Positions 1 to 6,547 of a DNA stretch of 7,368 bases are shown one piece after another. The stretch covers positions 1 through 7,368 of the forward strand of contig SLHB01000081.1 in NCBI GenBank assembly GCA_007136375.1. Direction: 5' to 3'. The notes beneath the pieces were generated by a model. That model had not been told where the DNA came from. It ran no database searches and worked only from the letters and a program-made list of their open reading frames with translations. Origin of the DNA: Candidatus Hydrogenedentota bacterium. GTDB taxonomy: Bacteria > Hydrogenedentota > Hydrogenedentia > Hydrogenedentales > SLHB01. How positions within the stretch are numbered: position 1 is the first letter of the stretch; the number at the start of each line of letters is the position of its first letter. The position numbers and the translations under genes were made by a program.

Positions 1-2
1 GA

Positions 3-626
3 GACGGCGCGCCCCGTGGCGCGGCTTCCGGGGACGTAGCGGCCCCCGTTTGGACGCCCGGCGCCCCGCACGCCATGGAGCGGGGCCTTCTTTTGCACGC
101 TTTCTTCGAGCAATGGGACTTCGAAAGCCTGGCGGCGCCCGGGCTGGCGGCGTTGCTGGACGCCCGGCGGATTCCGTTGGCGTGGCGGCCGGGGCTGACG
201 GAAGATCTGGCGGAAGCCGCGGAGCGCTTCGCGGCCTCCGAATGGGGCCGGCGCCTCCGCGAAACACCGGGTGTGGAGCGGGAGACGCCCTTTCTGCTGA
301 ATATTGGCGGCGCGATCCTGTCCGGCGTCGTGGACGCCGTCTTTCCGGATGGGGTGATTCTCGACTACAAAACCGGGGAAATCCCAGAGGATTTGGGCCG
401 CTACGAGGCGCAAATCCAGTTGTACGCGGCGGGATTGCGGGAGATTCGCGGCATAACCCCGCCCTTCGGCGTGTTGGCCTTCGTGGACGCCGGGGAAGCG
501 GTAACGGTGGCGCTCGGCGGAGACATCATCGGCGACGCGCTCCGGCGCGCGGGCGAAGCGGCCGCGGCCGGCGCCGCGACGACAATGGAGGCTGATCCGG
601 CGGAAGATTCGGTTGATTCATGGTGA
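3..626 (+). CDS. AddA/RecB-like helicase-nuclease, C-terminal PD-(D/E)XK nuclease domain (5' end outside window)
   Basis: This is the 3' end of a larger gene. The frame is open from base 3 without a stop, and the first ATG (75) has no Shine-Dalgarno sequence and sits right at a conserved nuclease motif, so it is not taken as a start. Counting from that Met, the visible motifs are GLLLHAFFE (residues 4-12, the G-x3-H-x3-E opening of RecB-family nucleases), ERETPF (68-73), GVVDAVF with D87, DYKTG with D97 and K99, and a following Y110-x2-Q113-x-QLY segment. D87, D97 and K99 would be the metal-binding and catalytic residues. In AddA and RecB proteins this domain ends a UvrD-like helicase and degrades DNA ends during recombinational repair; the helicase part would lie upstream of the window. 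A stand-alone Cas4-like nuclease is less likely because a long open stretch precedes the domain. The stop codon lies inside the next gene (7-nt overlap). Confidence 0.82.
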   Translation, partial: DGAPRGAASGDVAAPVWTPGAPHAMERGLLLHAFFEQWDFESLAAPGLAALLDARRIPLAWRPGLTEDLAEAAERFAASEWGRRLRETPGVERETPFLLNIGGAILSGVVDAVFPDGVILDYKTGEIPEDLGRYEAQIQLYAAGLREIRGITPPFGVLAFVDAGEAVTVALGGDIIGDALRRAGEAAAAGAATTMEADPAEDSVDSW

Positions 627-1621
627 AACGGGCCACATTCGCGGCCCTCGCCTTGCTCTTTCTGGCGTGGGCGTTTCTTGGCGGCGGCCTGGCGGCGGCG
701 GACGAAGGCGAGCCCCTCACGCTTACCTCTGGTCTGCTCCACGTGTATCACTCGGGCCACGATCACGACCTCGCCGAACGCAGCCTGACCATCCTCGAGG
801 ACGCGCTCGAACGCTACTCCGAGCATCTCAACGCCGGAGACGAGCCCATCCGGATCATCATCGCCGCGTCCCACGGCGAATTCGCCCGGTTTGCGGGCGT
901 CCACGCCCGGACCCAAGTGGGCGGCATCGCCTTCTCCGAGCAAGGCGTCGTCGTCGTGAAAGCTCCTCCCCTCCTTCTGGATCGGGGCCGGTATGGGGAC
1001 ATTCTCCGCCATGAACTCGTCCACGTCATGCTCGCGCGGACCGTGGATCTGAATAACCTGCCCCGTTGGCTCAACGAAGGCGTCGCCATGACGTTGGCCG
1101 GCGAATACCAGTGGCGCAGCCGGCTTCACATTGCGCGGATGTACTCGGAGGGCCGGATCCTTTCCTACCGGGACCTCACGGTGGTGTTCGCCATGGCCGA
1201 CAGCAAGCAGTTTGGCGACATCTACGCCCAGAGCCACTCCATGACGCGGCACTTGCAAGGCGTGATGGGCGCCGCTTTCTGGGACATGATCCGGGATCTG
1301 GAAGACAAGCCCTTTCACGAAGCCCTGGACCTCCACACCGGCCTGACCCCCGCGGAGATGTGGGAACAGTGGCATGGTTCATTATGGCAAGTTGCCCTGA
1401 TCACCTCGATTGTGTCAGGATTTACTCTCTTTCAATTCATGGCGCTGCTGTGTGTGTGGGCCTATGTGCGCAAGCGGCGGCAGGGCCAAGCGCTCATGCG
1501 CGAATGGGAAGACGAGGAACGGGAAGCGGCCATGGAAGGCCCGCTTCCGCTCAGTTGGGACGAGGCCGCGGAAAGCTGGCGCCTGTCGTGGGACGACGAG
1601 GACGAAGAGGAATGGCGATGA
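620..1621 (+). CDS. Membrane-anchored gluzincin-type metallopeptidase (peptidase MA-like)
   Basis: The 333-residue protein starts with a signal peptide (MVKR, a hydrophobic run to about residue 24, then AAA-D near 25-28). The catalytic domain carries HELVH at 131-135, the HExxH zinc motif, followed by NEGVA at 152-156, where E153 is the expected third zinc ligand of gluzincins. A YAQSHSMTRHL segment (202-212) matches the helix that follows in peptidase MA-like proteins. A second hydrophobic segment at about 257-282 is followed by RKRR, so the peptidase should face the periplasm and the last 50 residues should be cytoplasmic. That tail is very acidic and rich in Trp, with LSWD at 311-314 and again at 322-325. 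The substrate is unknown. The start is placed at 620 because it begins the signal peptide; it has only a weak distant purine run (GGAAG, 602-606) and is probably coupled to the upstream gene. The gene ends in an ATGA overlap with the next one. Confidence 0.8.
   Translation: MVKRATFAALALLFLAWAFLGGGLAAADEGEPLTLTSGLLHVYHSGHDHDLAERSLTILEDALERYSEHLNAGDEPIRIIIAASHGEFARFAGVHARTQVGGIAFSEQGVVVVKAPPLLLDRGRYGDILRHELVHVMLARTVDLNNLPRWLNEGVAMTLAGEYQWRSRLHIARMYSEGRILSYRDLTVVFAMADSKQFGDIYAQSHSMTRHLQGVMGAAFWDMIRDLEDKPFHEALDLHTGLTPAEMWEQWHGSLWQVALITSIVSGFTLFQFMALLCVWAYVRKRRQGQALMREWEDEEREAAMEGPLPLSWDEAAESWRLSWDDEDEEEWR
1606..1611 (+). promoter_or_regulatory. Ribosome binding site deciding the start of the Gfo/Idh/MocA gene
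   Basis: AGAGGA lies 6 nt before the ATG at 1618 but directly abuts an alternative in-frame ATG at 1612. Normal Shine-Dalgarno spacing therefore favours 1618, which also gives the ATGA stop/start overlap with the metallopeptidase gene. Confidence 0.5.
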
Positions 1622-2601
1622 ACAAGGGGAGCGGCAGCCGCGTGGCCATCGTGGGCGCCCGCGGCATAGGCAAGCACCACGCGAAATGGTGGACCGTCGA
1701 GGGGGCGGACGTGTGCGCCATCGTGGGCTCGTCGGAGGCGACGGCGCGCGAAGCCGGACAAGCGCTTCACGAGAGCATCGAGTTTGGCGGCAACACCTAC
1801 GCCAGCCTCGAAGCCATGATCGAGGCGGAGCATCCGGACATCGTGGACGTGTGCTCGCCCGCCCCCCAACACGCGGAGCACGTCCGGACGGCGCTGGACA
1901 GAGGCTGCCACGTGCTCTGCGAGAAACCCTTCGTCTATGCGCCCGGCAAGTCCCGGGACGCCCTGCTGGCGGAAGCGGAGGCGCTCATCGACCTCGCCCA
2001 TGATAAACACCGGCGGCTCGGCGTGTGCCTGCAATACGCCTTCGCGGCCCCCGCCATCAAGCGCGACTGGCGGGACACCTACGGGGCCGCGCCGGTAACG
2101 CGATTCACGGCGCATTTCGAGACGCCGTCGAAGGGGCGGGATCCCGATCCCGAACGGATTTGGATGGATCTGGCGCCACATCCGTTGAGCCTCCTCTATC
2201 GGCTCAAGCCCGTGGCGGGCATGTTCGTCGCCAACGCGGAAACAGACTTCGACGGCAACCGCGCCAGCGCCAGCTTCACCTTGCGCTCGGACCAAGAGGC
2301 GGAGATCGCCTGCCAGATCCACGTCAGCAACAGCAACGACGCCAATGCGCACCGGCGCGAGTTCATCCTGAACGATCACGCCGTCACCTTTTCTCCGTCC
2401 GAAGACGAGCGCGGCCACTATTGCACCCGGGTCGTCACGCCGCACTCGGAGTGGTGTCACATCGATTTGCTCCGGCATCTCATCCGCGCCTTTTGTTGGA
2501 GCGAAACCGTGCAGACCGTGGACGAGATCGTGACCAATCTCGATTGGACCCTGGCCTTGCTGGAACAGGGCCATGCCTCGATGCAGGGCGCGCCGGGCTG
2601 A
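1618..2601 (+). CDS. Gfo/Idh/MocA family NAD(P)-dependent oxidoreductase
   Basis: The 327-residue cytoplasmic protein (no signal peptide) opens with a Rossmann fold: RVAIVGARGIGKHHA at residues 8-22 is the dinucleotide-binding loop, and DIVDVCSPAPQHAEHV (74-89) and LCEKPF (100-105) are typical of the family. K103 in EKP is the conserved Lys that contacts cofactor and substrate. DLAPHPLSLL (184-193) matches the family position that often holds a catalytic Asp/His pair (D184, H188). Family members oxidise or reduce sugars, inositols and related polyols; the exact substrate cannot be read from the sequence. The central Gly of the usual G-x-G-x-x-G is replaced by Arg (R15). It overlaps the metallopeptidase gene by 4 nt and glgX by 1 nt (TGATG), so its translation is probably coupled to both. 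The length is slightly below the usual 330-400 residues. An open frame extends far upstream, but that part is antiphase to the peptidase gene. Confidence 0.87.
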   Translation: MNKGSGSRVAIVGARGIGKHHAKWWTVEGADVCAIVGSSEATAREAGQALHESIEFGGNTYASLEAMIEAEHPDIVDVCSPAPQHAEHVRTALDRGCHVLCEKPFVYAPGKSRDALLAEAEALIDLAHDKHRRLGVCLQYAFAAPAIKRDWRDTYGAAPVTRFTAHFETPSKGRDPDPERIWMDLAPHPLSLLYRLKPVAGMFVANAETDFDGNRASASFTLRSDQEAEIACQIHVSNSNDANAHRREFILNDHAVTFSPSEDERGHYCTRVVTPHSEWCHIDLLRHLIRAFCWSETVQTVDEIVTNLDWTLALLEQGHASMQGAPG

Positions 2602-4706
2602 TGGAAAGCGCTCCTTCGGGCACGGACCGGTCAGACGCCCTCAACGAGGATCCGGAGGAGAACGGCGAACTCCGGCTGCGGCCGGGCGCGCCCATGCCCT
2701 TGGGCGCCGTCGCGCGGGGGGACGGCGTTCACTTCGCGCTCTATTCCAGCCGCGCCACGCAGGTGTGGATCGCGCTGTTTCGCGGTGTCCGGGACAAGAC
2801 GCCGGATTGCGAGATCGCCCTGGATCCGGCGGCGCACCGCATGGGCCACGTGTGGTGCGTCCACGTGGAGGGTTTGCGCCCCGGCGCCCTGTATTGCTAC
2901 CGGGCCGATGGCCCTCACGATCCCCGGCATGGCCACCGCTTTGATCCCCATTGCTACCTGGTGGATCCCTATGCCCGCATCGTTGTCGACAACCGCGAAG
3001 GCGGGCTCCCCAAATGCCAGGTCCCCCATGACGCGCCCGTTTCCGATGGCGCTTCGCGGCCCCGCGTGGCGCCGGAAGACGCGATTATCTACGAGACTCA
3101 CGTCAAGGGATTGACGGCGCATCCATCGTCGGAGGCGGCGGAGCCCGGCACGTACCGCGCCGTGGCGGAAATGGCGGACTACTTCAAGGATCTTGGGGTC
3201 ACCACGATTGAGTTGCTGCCCGTGCAGGAGTGCGGGGAGCCCGTGCTGAAGCGGCAGAATCCGCTGACCGGCGAGCATCTCACGAATTACTGGGGCTACA
3301 GTCCGTTGAACTTCTTCGCGCCAGCGGGACGCTTCGCCAGCCAGGGCGGCGAAGGGGAGCAGTGGAGCGAGTTTCGGGCCATGGTGGACGCGCTGCACCG
3401 CAAGGGCCTCGAAGTCGTGTTGGATGTCGTCTACAACCACACCTCCGAAGGGGGCGCCGGCGGACCTGTTCAGTCGTTCCGGGGCATTGACAACGCCCTG
3501 TACTATCTCCTCGACAGCAAGGGCGCCTACCTCAATTACACGGGCTGCGGCAACACGGTGAAGTGCGCCCATCCCGTCGTGGGCGAGCTGATCGTCGAGT
3601 CCCTCCGCTGCTGGGCGCGGCATTTGCGGGTGGATGGATTCCGCTTCGACTTGGCCAGCGTCATGAACCGTGGTAAGGACGGCCACCTCCAACAGAACAG
3701 TCCCCTTGTCGAACGCATTGCCGAAGACCCGGTCTTGCAGGGCGTCAAGCTCATCGCGGAGGCGTGGGATGTGGGCGGCGCGTATCAGGTCGGCGCCTTT
3801 GGCACGCCGCGCTGGGCGGACTGGAACGGCCGGTTTCGCGACGACGTCCGGCGGTTCTGGCGGGGCGACATGGGCAGCAAGGCCGACTTCGCCCTGCGGC
3901 TGACGGGCAGTCCCGAGCTGTACCAGCCCCACGACCGGGCGCCGCAGAACAGCATCAACTTCGTCACGGCCCATGACGGATTCACCCTCCGGGATCTCGT
4001 CTCCTACAACGAGAAACACAACGAGGCGAACGGCGAGAACAACAACGACGGCTCCGATCACAACATAAGCTGGAACTGCGGCGTCGAAGGCGACACGGAC
4101 GACCCGGAGGTGAACGAACTCCGGGCCCGGATGCAGAAGGACTTCCTCGCCACCCTGTTCCTGGCGCTGGGCACGCCCATGCTCTTGGGCGGCGATGAGT
4201 TCGGCCGGACGCAGGAGGGCAACAACAACGCCTACTGCCAGGACAATCCTACGTCCTGGTGCGACTGGGGGTTGATGGACCGGTACAGCGAGATCCACCG
4301 TTTCACGAAGGCCATGATCCGCTTCCGCCGGGAGCATCCCGTCCTCCGCCGGACGGAATACTTCACGGGCGCGCCCTGCGGTGTGAATGGGGAGCCTGAC
4401 TTGGCCTGGTTCGATCCATGGGGCGCGCCGCTGGCCTGGGAGGATCCCGAGCTGTGCTTGGCCTGCATGGTTGACCCGTCGCAGAACGACGGCGTGGGCC
4501 TCTATATGATGTTTAACCCCACGTTGGTCGCGCGGGAGTTCTTCCTGCCGCCACAGCCATGGCGCTTGCGCATCAACACCGCGCGGCCCAGCCCCAACGA
4601 CATCGTCTCCGCCGAGGACGCGCCCGCCGTGTCCAGCGAAAACCGCTTTGTCGTGGGCCGCAAAGCCCTCGCCGTCTTGACCGCGTCCGGAGAGGAAGGC
4701 GCGTAG
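2601..4706 (+). CDS. glgX: Glycogen debranching enzyme GlgX (GH13 isoamylase type)
   Basis: This 701-residue protein hydrolyses alpha-1,6 branch points, probably in limit-dextrin glycogen, in the cytoplasm. An acidic leader (about 1-23) is followed by an N-terminal CBM48-like beta domain (about 24-115) and the GH13 (alpha/beta)8 barrel. All four GH13 regions are present: DVVYNH at 275-280, GFRFDLAS at 346-353 with nucleophile D350, EAWD at 387-390 with acid/base E387, and TAHDG at 456-460 with the stabilising H458-D459. Signatures typical of GlgX and isoamylase are IIYETHVKGLT (162-172), NYWGYSPLNFFAP (229-241) and DEFGRTQEGNNNAYCQDN (532-549). The C-terminal beta domain carries the usual F-x-LPP-x-xW pattern (647-654). 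Length is normal for GlgX (about 650-720). The ATG shares a base with the previous stop; only a weak AGGG (2585-2588) lies upstream, so re-initiation is likely. No other glycogen gene (glgA, B, C or P) is in the window. Confidence 0.95.
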   Translation: MESAPSGTDRSDALNEDPEENGELRLRPGAPMPLGAVARGDGVHFALYSSRATQVWIALFRGVRDKTPDCEIALDPAAHRMGHVWCVHVEGLRPGALYCYRADGPHDPRHGHRFDPHCYLVDPYARIVVDNREGGLPKCQVPHDAPVSDGASRPRVAPEDAIIYETHVKGLTAHPSSEAAEPGTYRAVAEMADYFKDLGVTTIELLPVQECGEPVLKRQNPLTGEHLTNYWGYSPLNFFAPAGRFASQGGEGEQWSEFRAMVDALHRKGLEVVLDVVYNHTSEGGAGGPVQSFRGIDNALYYLLDSKGAYLNYTGCGNTVKCAHPVVGELIVESLRCWARHLRVDGFRFDLASVMNRGKDGHLQQNSPLVERIAEDPVLQGVKLIAEAWDVGGAYQVGAFGTPRWADWNGRFRDDVRRFWRGDMGSKADFALRLTGSPELYQPHDRAPQNSINFVTAHDGFTLRDLVSYNEKHNEANGENNNDGSDHNISWNCGVEGDTDDPEVNELRARMQKDFLATLFLALGTPMLLGGDEFGRTQEGNNNAYCQDNPTSWCDWGLMDRYSEIHRFTKAMIRFRREHPVLRRTEYFTGAPCGVNGEPDLAWFDPWGAPLAWEDPELCLACMVDPSQNDGVGLYMMFNPTLVAREFFLPPQPWRLRINTARPSPNDIVSAEDAPAVSSENRFVVGRKALAVLTASGEEGA

Positions 4707-4751
4707 ACGTTTTCCGCGCCGTTCCGCCCAACTGAAGCAGGACTGCAACAC

Positions 4752-4758
4752 AAGGAGG
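4752..4758 (+). promoter_or_regulatory. Strong Shine-Dalgarno sequence of the Tat-exported isomerase gene
   Basis: AAGGAGG, a near-perfect anti-SD match, lies 9 nt before the ATG at 4768. It is the strongest ribosome binding site on the + strand here and contrasts with the coupled starts of the upstream genes. No convincing promoter or terminator is seen in the 61-bp gap (4707-4767), so the gene may be transcribed with glgX but translated independently. Confidence 0.75.
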
Positions 4759-4767
4759 AGAGAGCAC

Positions 4768-5682
4768 ATGAAATCGGATCTATCGCGGCGTGGATTCCTG
4801 ACCGCGGCCGCCAGCGCCCCCGTGGCCGCCTTGGCCGGGGGCTCCGCCATGGCCATGACGCCCATTGAACGGGCCGGCGATCCCCGGCTGAAACTGAGTC
4901 TCGTGGCCTATTCCATGCGGCAATACCTGACCGCCGACGACGGCGCGGACGGCGCCATGGATCTCCATGGTTTCGTGGATTGGGCCGCGGAATTGGGCTT
5001 TGGCGGCGTGGAGCTGACGAGCTACTACTTTCCCGAATCGCCGGACGCCGGGTATCTGCGGAACCTGAAACGCCATTGCCACGTCCAAGGCATGCCCATC
5101 GCGGGCGGCGGCATCCGGAACAACCTCTGCCACGATCCGGACAGCGAGGCCACCGCGCAGGAGCTCGCCCACATCGAAACCTGGGCGGCGCGCTACGAGA
5201 CCTTGGGCGCCGCGCCCATGCGCATCTTCGCGGGAACGCCGGATGGGGACGCCAGCGAGGAAGAAACGGTGGCGAACATCATCGCCAATCTCGAAACGGT
5301 TTGCGCCATCGGCGCGGCCCACGGGGTCATCATGGCGCTGGAGAACCACGGCTACCTCCGGGACCCGGACCGGCTCGGCCGCGTGATCGAGGCCACGGAC
5401 TCGCCCTGGTTCGGCCTCACCCTCGACTCGGACAACTTCGATGTGGACGATCCCTACGCCGCCTTCGAGCGCTTCGCGCCCTATGCCGTGAATGTCCACA
5501 TCAAGGAAATGGTGACGCCGGTGGGCCAGGACTCCGAACCCGCCGATTTGGCCCGTCAACTCCGCGCGCTGGCCGACGCGGGCTACCGGGGCTACGTGGG
5601 GTTGGAATACGAAGAAGCGGAGGACCCCTACGAGGCCATACCCCGTTTGCTGGGGGCCCTCCGCGGCGCATTGCCGCAATAG
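4768..5682 (+). CDS. Tat-exported sugar phosphate isomerase/epimerase-like protein (xylose isomerase-like TIM barrel)
   Basis: The 304-residue protein begins with a twin-arginine signal: RRGFL at 7-11, then an Ala-rich stretch ending in AMA near residue 29. Export to the periplasm in a folded state is expected. The rest is an AP-endonuclease-2/xylose isomerase-like TIM barrel: LSLVAYSMRQY (43-53) is strand 1, FGGVELTSYYFPE (78-90) strand 2, IAGGGIRNNL (111-120) strand 3. Likely metal ligands are E192 (MALENHG), D220 (LTLDSDNFD), H244 (NVHIKE) and E280 (VGLEYE), matching the E-D-H-E pattern of the family. Relatives act as hydroxypyruvate isomerases, tagatose/psicose epimerases or myo-inosose dehydratases, and lineages rich in polysaccharide degraders carry many exported versions of unknown substrate. 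A functional link with the Gfo/Idh/MocA enzyme at 1618-2601 is plausible because the two families often occur together in sugar and inositol pathways, but glgX lies between them. Confidence 0.88.
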   Translation: MKSDLSRRGFLTAAASAPVAALAGGSAMAMTPIERAGDPRLKLSLVAYSMRQYLTADDGADGAMDLHGFVDWAAELGFGGVELTSYYFPESPDAGYLRNLKRHCHVQGMPIAGGGIRNNLCHDPDSEATAQELAHIETWAARYETLGAAPMRIFAGTPDGDASEEETVANIIANLETVCAIGAAHGVIMALENHGYLRDPDRLGRVIEATDSPWFGLTLDSDNFDVDDPYAAFERFAPYAVNVHIKEMVTPVGQDSEPADLARQLRALADAGYRGYVGLEYEEAEDPYEAIPRLLGALRGALPQ

Positions 5683-5707
5683 ACCGGCGGCTAAAGGCTA
5701 AGCCCCG

Positions 5708-6283
5708 CTATTCCGTTTCTTGGCGGACGCCTTCGACGGCGATGATGAGGTGGATGTCCGCACCGATGGGACCCACCATGAAGTCCATGCCGAAGTCGGT
5801 GCGGTCGAGGGTTCCCTCGGCCTCGAAGCCGTAGCGGTAGTTGCCCTGGGGATCCTCGCCCTCGCCCACCTTTGTGACGTCCAGGGTGATGGGCTGGGTT
5901 TCGCCGAGGAGGGTGAACTCCCCTTCAACGCTGAATCCGTCCTCCGTGGGCGTGATTCCCGTGGCCGTGAAGGACATCTCGGGGTAGTTCTCCGCGTCGA
6001 AGAAGTCGTCGCTGCGCAGGTGGGCGTCGCGGCCATTGTGGTTTGTGTCGATGCTGCCCGTTTGGATGGTCATCTCCATGGCGCCGTCTTCCGCGGTGCT
6101 GAAGGCGCCCTCGAACGCGTTGAAACGGCCCCAGACGTACCCCGCGTTGAAATGGAGCACTTTGAACAGGACGGCGGAGTGGACGGGGTCGATGTCGTAC
6201 TCGGCGGCCTTGGCCTCCGGGCCGGCCATCACGCCCACGGCCATGAGCGTTGCAACGGAACACGCGGTGATCTTGCGGAACAT
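5708..6283 (-). CDS. YceI family secreted polyisoprenoid-binding-like protein
   Basis: The 191-residue protein has a signal peptide (MFRK, hydrophobic core to about residue 20, AKA-A cleavage near 26) and one complete YceI domain. Visible family motifs are YDIDPVHSAVLFKVLHF (29-45), SIDTNHNGRDAHLRSDDFFD (77-96), the YPEMSF stretch (100-105), a GEFTLLGETQPITL strand pair (121-134) and RTDFGM (161-166). YceI proteins form a lipocalin-like beta barrel that can hold an isoprenoid chain such as a quinone; a role in periplasmic lipid or quinone handling is inferred, not shown. Length is typical (about 190 residues). It converges on the isomerase gene with a 25-bp gap and is therefore a separate transcription unit, preceded by the structured region 6284-6547. 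Confidence 0.93.
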   Translation of the reverse strand: MFRKITACSVATLMAVGVMAGPEAKAAEYDIDPVHSAVLFKVLHFNAGYVWGRFNAFEGAFSTAEDGAMEMTIQTGSIDTNHNGRDAHLRSDDFFDAENYPEMSFTATGITPTEDGFSVEGEFTLLGETQPITLDVTKVGEGEDPQGNYRYGFEAEGTLDRTDFGMDFMVGPIGADIHLIIAVEGVRQETE

Positions 6284-6292
6284 AAGACGGTT

Positions 6293-6298
6293 CTCCTT
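6293..6298 (-). promoter_or_regulatory. Shine-Dalgarno sequence of the YceI gene
   Basis: Read on the - strand this is AAGGAG, 9 nt before the ATG at 6283. It fixes the start that also gives a complete signal peptide. Confidence 0.75.
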
Positions 6299-6335
6299 CC
6301 AGTTGTTCGATATATTCCGGAAACGGCCGCCAACG

Positions 6336-6350
6336 ATGGGATACTCCCAT
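6336..6350. repeat. Perfect inverted repeat upstream of the YceI gene (possible operator)
   Basis: ATGGGA-TAC-TCCCAT is a 6-bp perfect dyad around a 3-nt centre, 53 bp upstream of the YceI start on the - strand. The position would suit an operator near a promoter or a hairpin in the leader RNA. The sequence alone does not decide between these, and chance is possible. Confidence 0.35.
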
Positions 6351-6353
6351 GGG

Positions 6354-6399
6354 GGCCCGGGGATGATGTTTTACAACATCCGTCCGGGCCTTCTTTATT
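6354..6399 (+). terminator. Terminator-like hairpin in the divergent intergenic region
   Basis: GGCCCGG (6354-6360) pairs with CCGGGCC (6384-6390), and inside it GATGTT (6365-6370) pairs with AACATC (6375-6380) around a TTAC loop, with a 4x3 internal loop between the two stems. TTCTTTATT follows at 6391-6399, giving the form of an intrinsic terminator on the + strand. No + strand gene ends nearby: the closest is 5682, and the - strand YceI gene lies between. It could stop antisense transcripts that read through YceI, or act as a leader structure or binding site in YceI mRNA. The T-run is imperfect. Confidence 0.4.
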
Positions 6400-6423
6400 C
6401 GCGCCAAAGCCGAAAACATGGCG

Positions 6424-6460
6424 TTCCAGAGCTCAGGCGGCCGGCACGGTATTCCAGAGC
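6424..6460. repeat. 9-bp direct repeat in the intergenic region
   Basis: TTCCAGAGC occurs at 6424-6432 and again at 6452-6460, 28 bp apart start to start. It lies about 90-120 bp upstream of the LamG gene. Two copies could be regulator half-sites on the same face of the helix only approximately (28 bp is about 2.7 turns), so this may be chance. Confidence 0.25.
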
Positions 6461-6534
6461 GTATTGGCGTGCGTTTGTTCCCGGACGGAATGCGGCGCGG
6501 AACGCCGGGAGCCCGGAGCAACCGCGTGCGCGCC

Positions 6535-6541
6535 AAGGGGG
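6535..6541 (+). promoter_or_regulatory. Shine-Dalgarno-like sequence of the LamG gene
   Basis: AAGGGGG lies 6 nt before the ATG at 6548. It is G-rich rather than canonical but at normal spacing, and it supports the start that begins a clear signal peptide. Confidence 0.45.
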
Positions 6542-6547
6542 TCAGCC

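Noticed and set aside
75..626. Reading the nuclease gene as a complete 183-residue protein starting at 75
   Set aside because: There is no ribosome binding site, the frame is open to the window edge, and the ATG falls immediately before a conserved nuclease motif inside what is normally a long helicase-nuclease.
401..1375. - strand open frame across the nuclease/peptidase junction (324 codons)
   Set aside because: It covers two + strand genes with intact catalytic motifs and shows no protein features of its own.
1462..2574. Long - strand open frame opposite the Gfo/Idh/MocA gene (370 codons)
   Set aside because: Antisense shadow of a gene with clear family motifs. Its composition (Arg/Gly/Val-rich, no domain) is typical of such shadows.
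2631..4865. Long open frame on the - strand opposite glgX (744 codons)
   Set aside because: The + strand frame has all GH13 motifs. The antisense frame is a by-product of high GC codon use, with no recognisable motif or ribosome binding site.
5663..5702. Possible terminator at the convergent junction (GCGGC/GCCGC hairpin at 5663-5677 and short GGCT/AGCC pairing after the stop)
   Set aside because: Stems are only 4-5 bp, one lies inside the coding sequence, and neither is followed by a T-run on either strand.
6307..6333. Possible sigma70 promoter of yceI (TTGGCG and TATATC or TATCGA on the - strand)
   Set aside because: Spacing is 13-15 bp and the -10 match is poor. A promoter probably lies in this region but cannot be placed.
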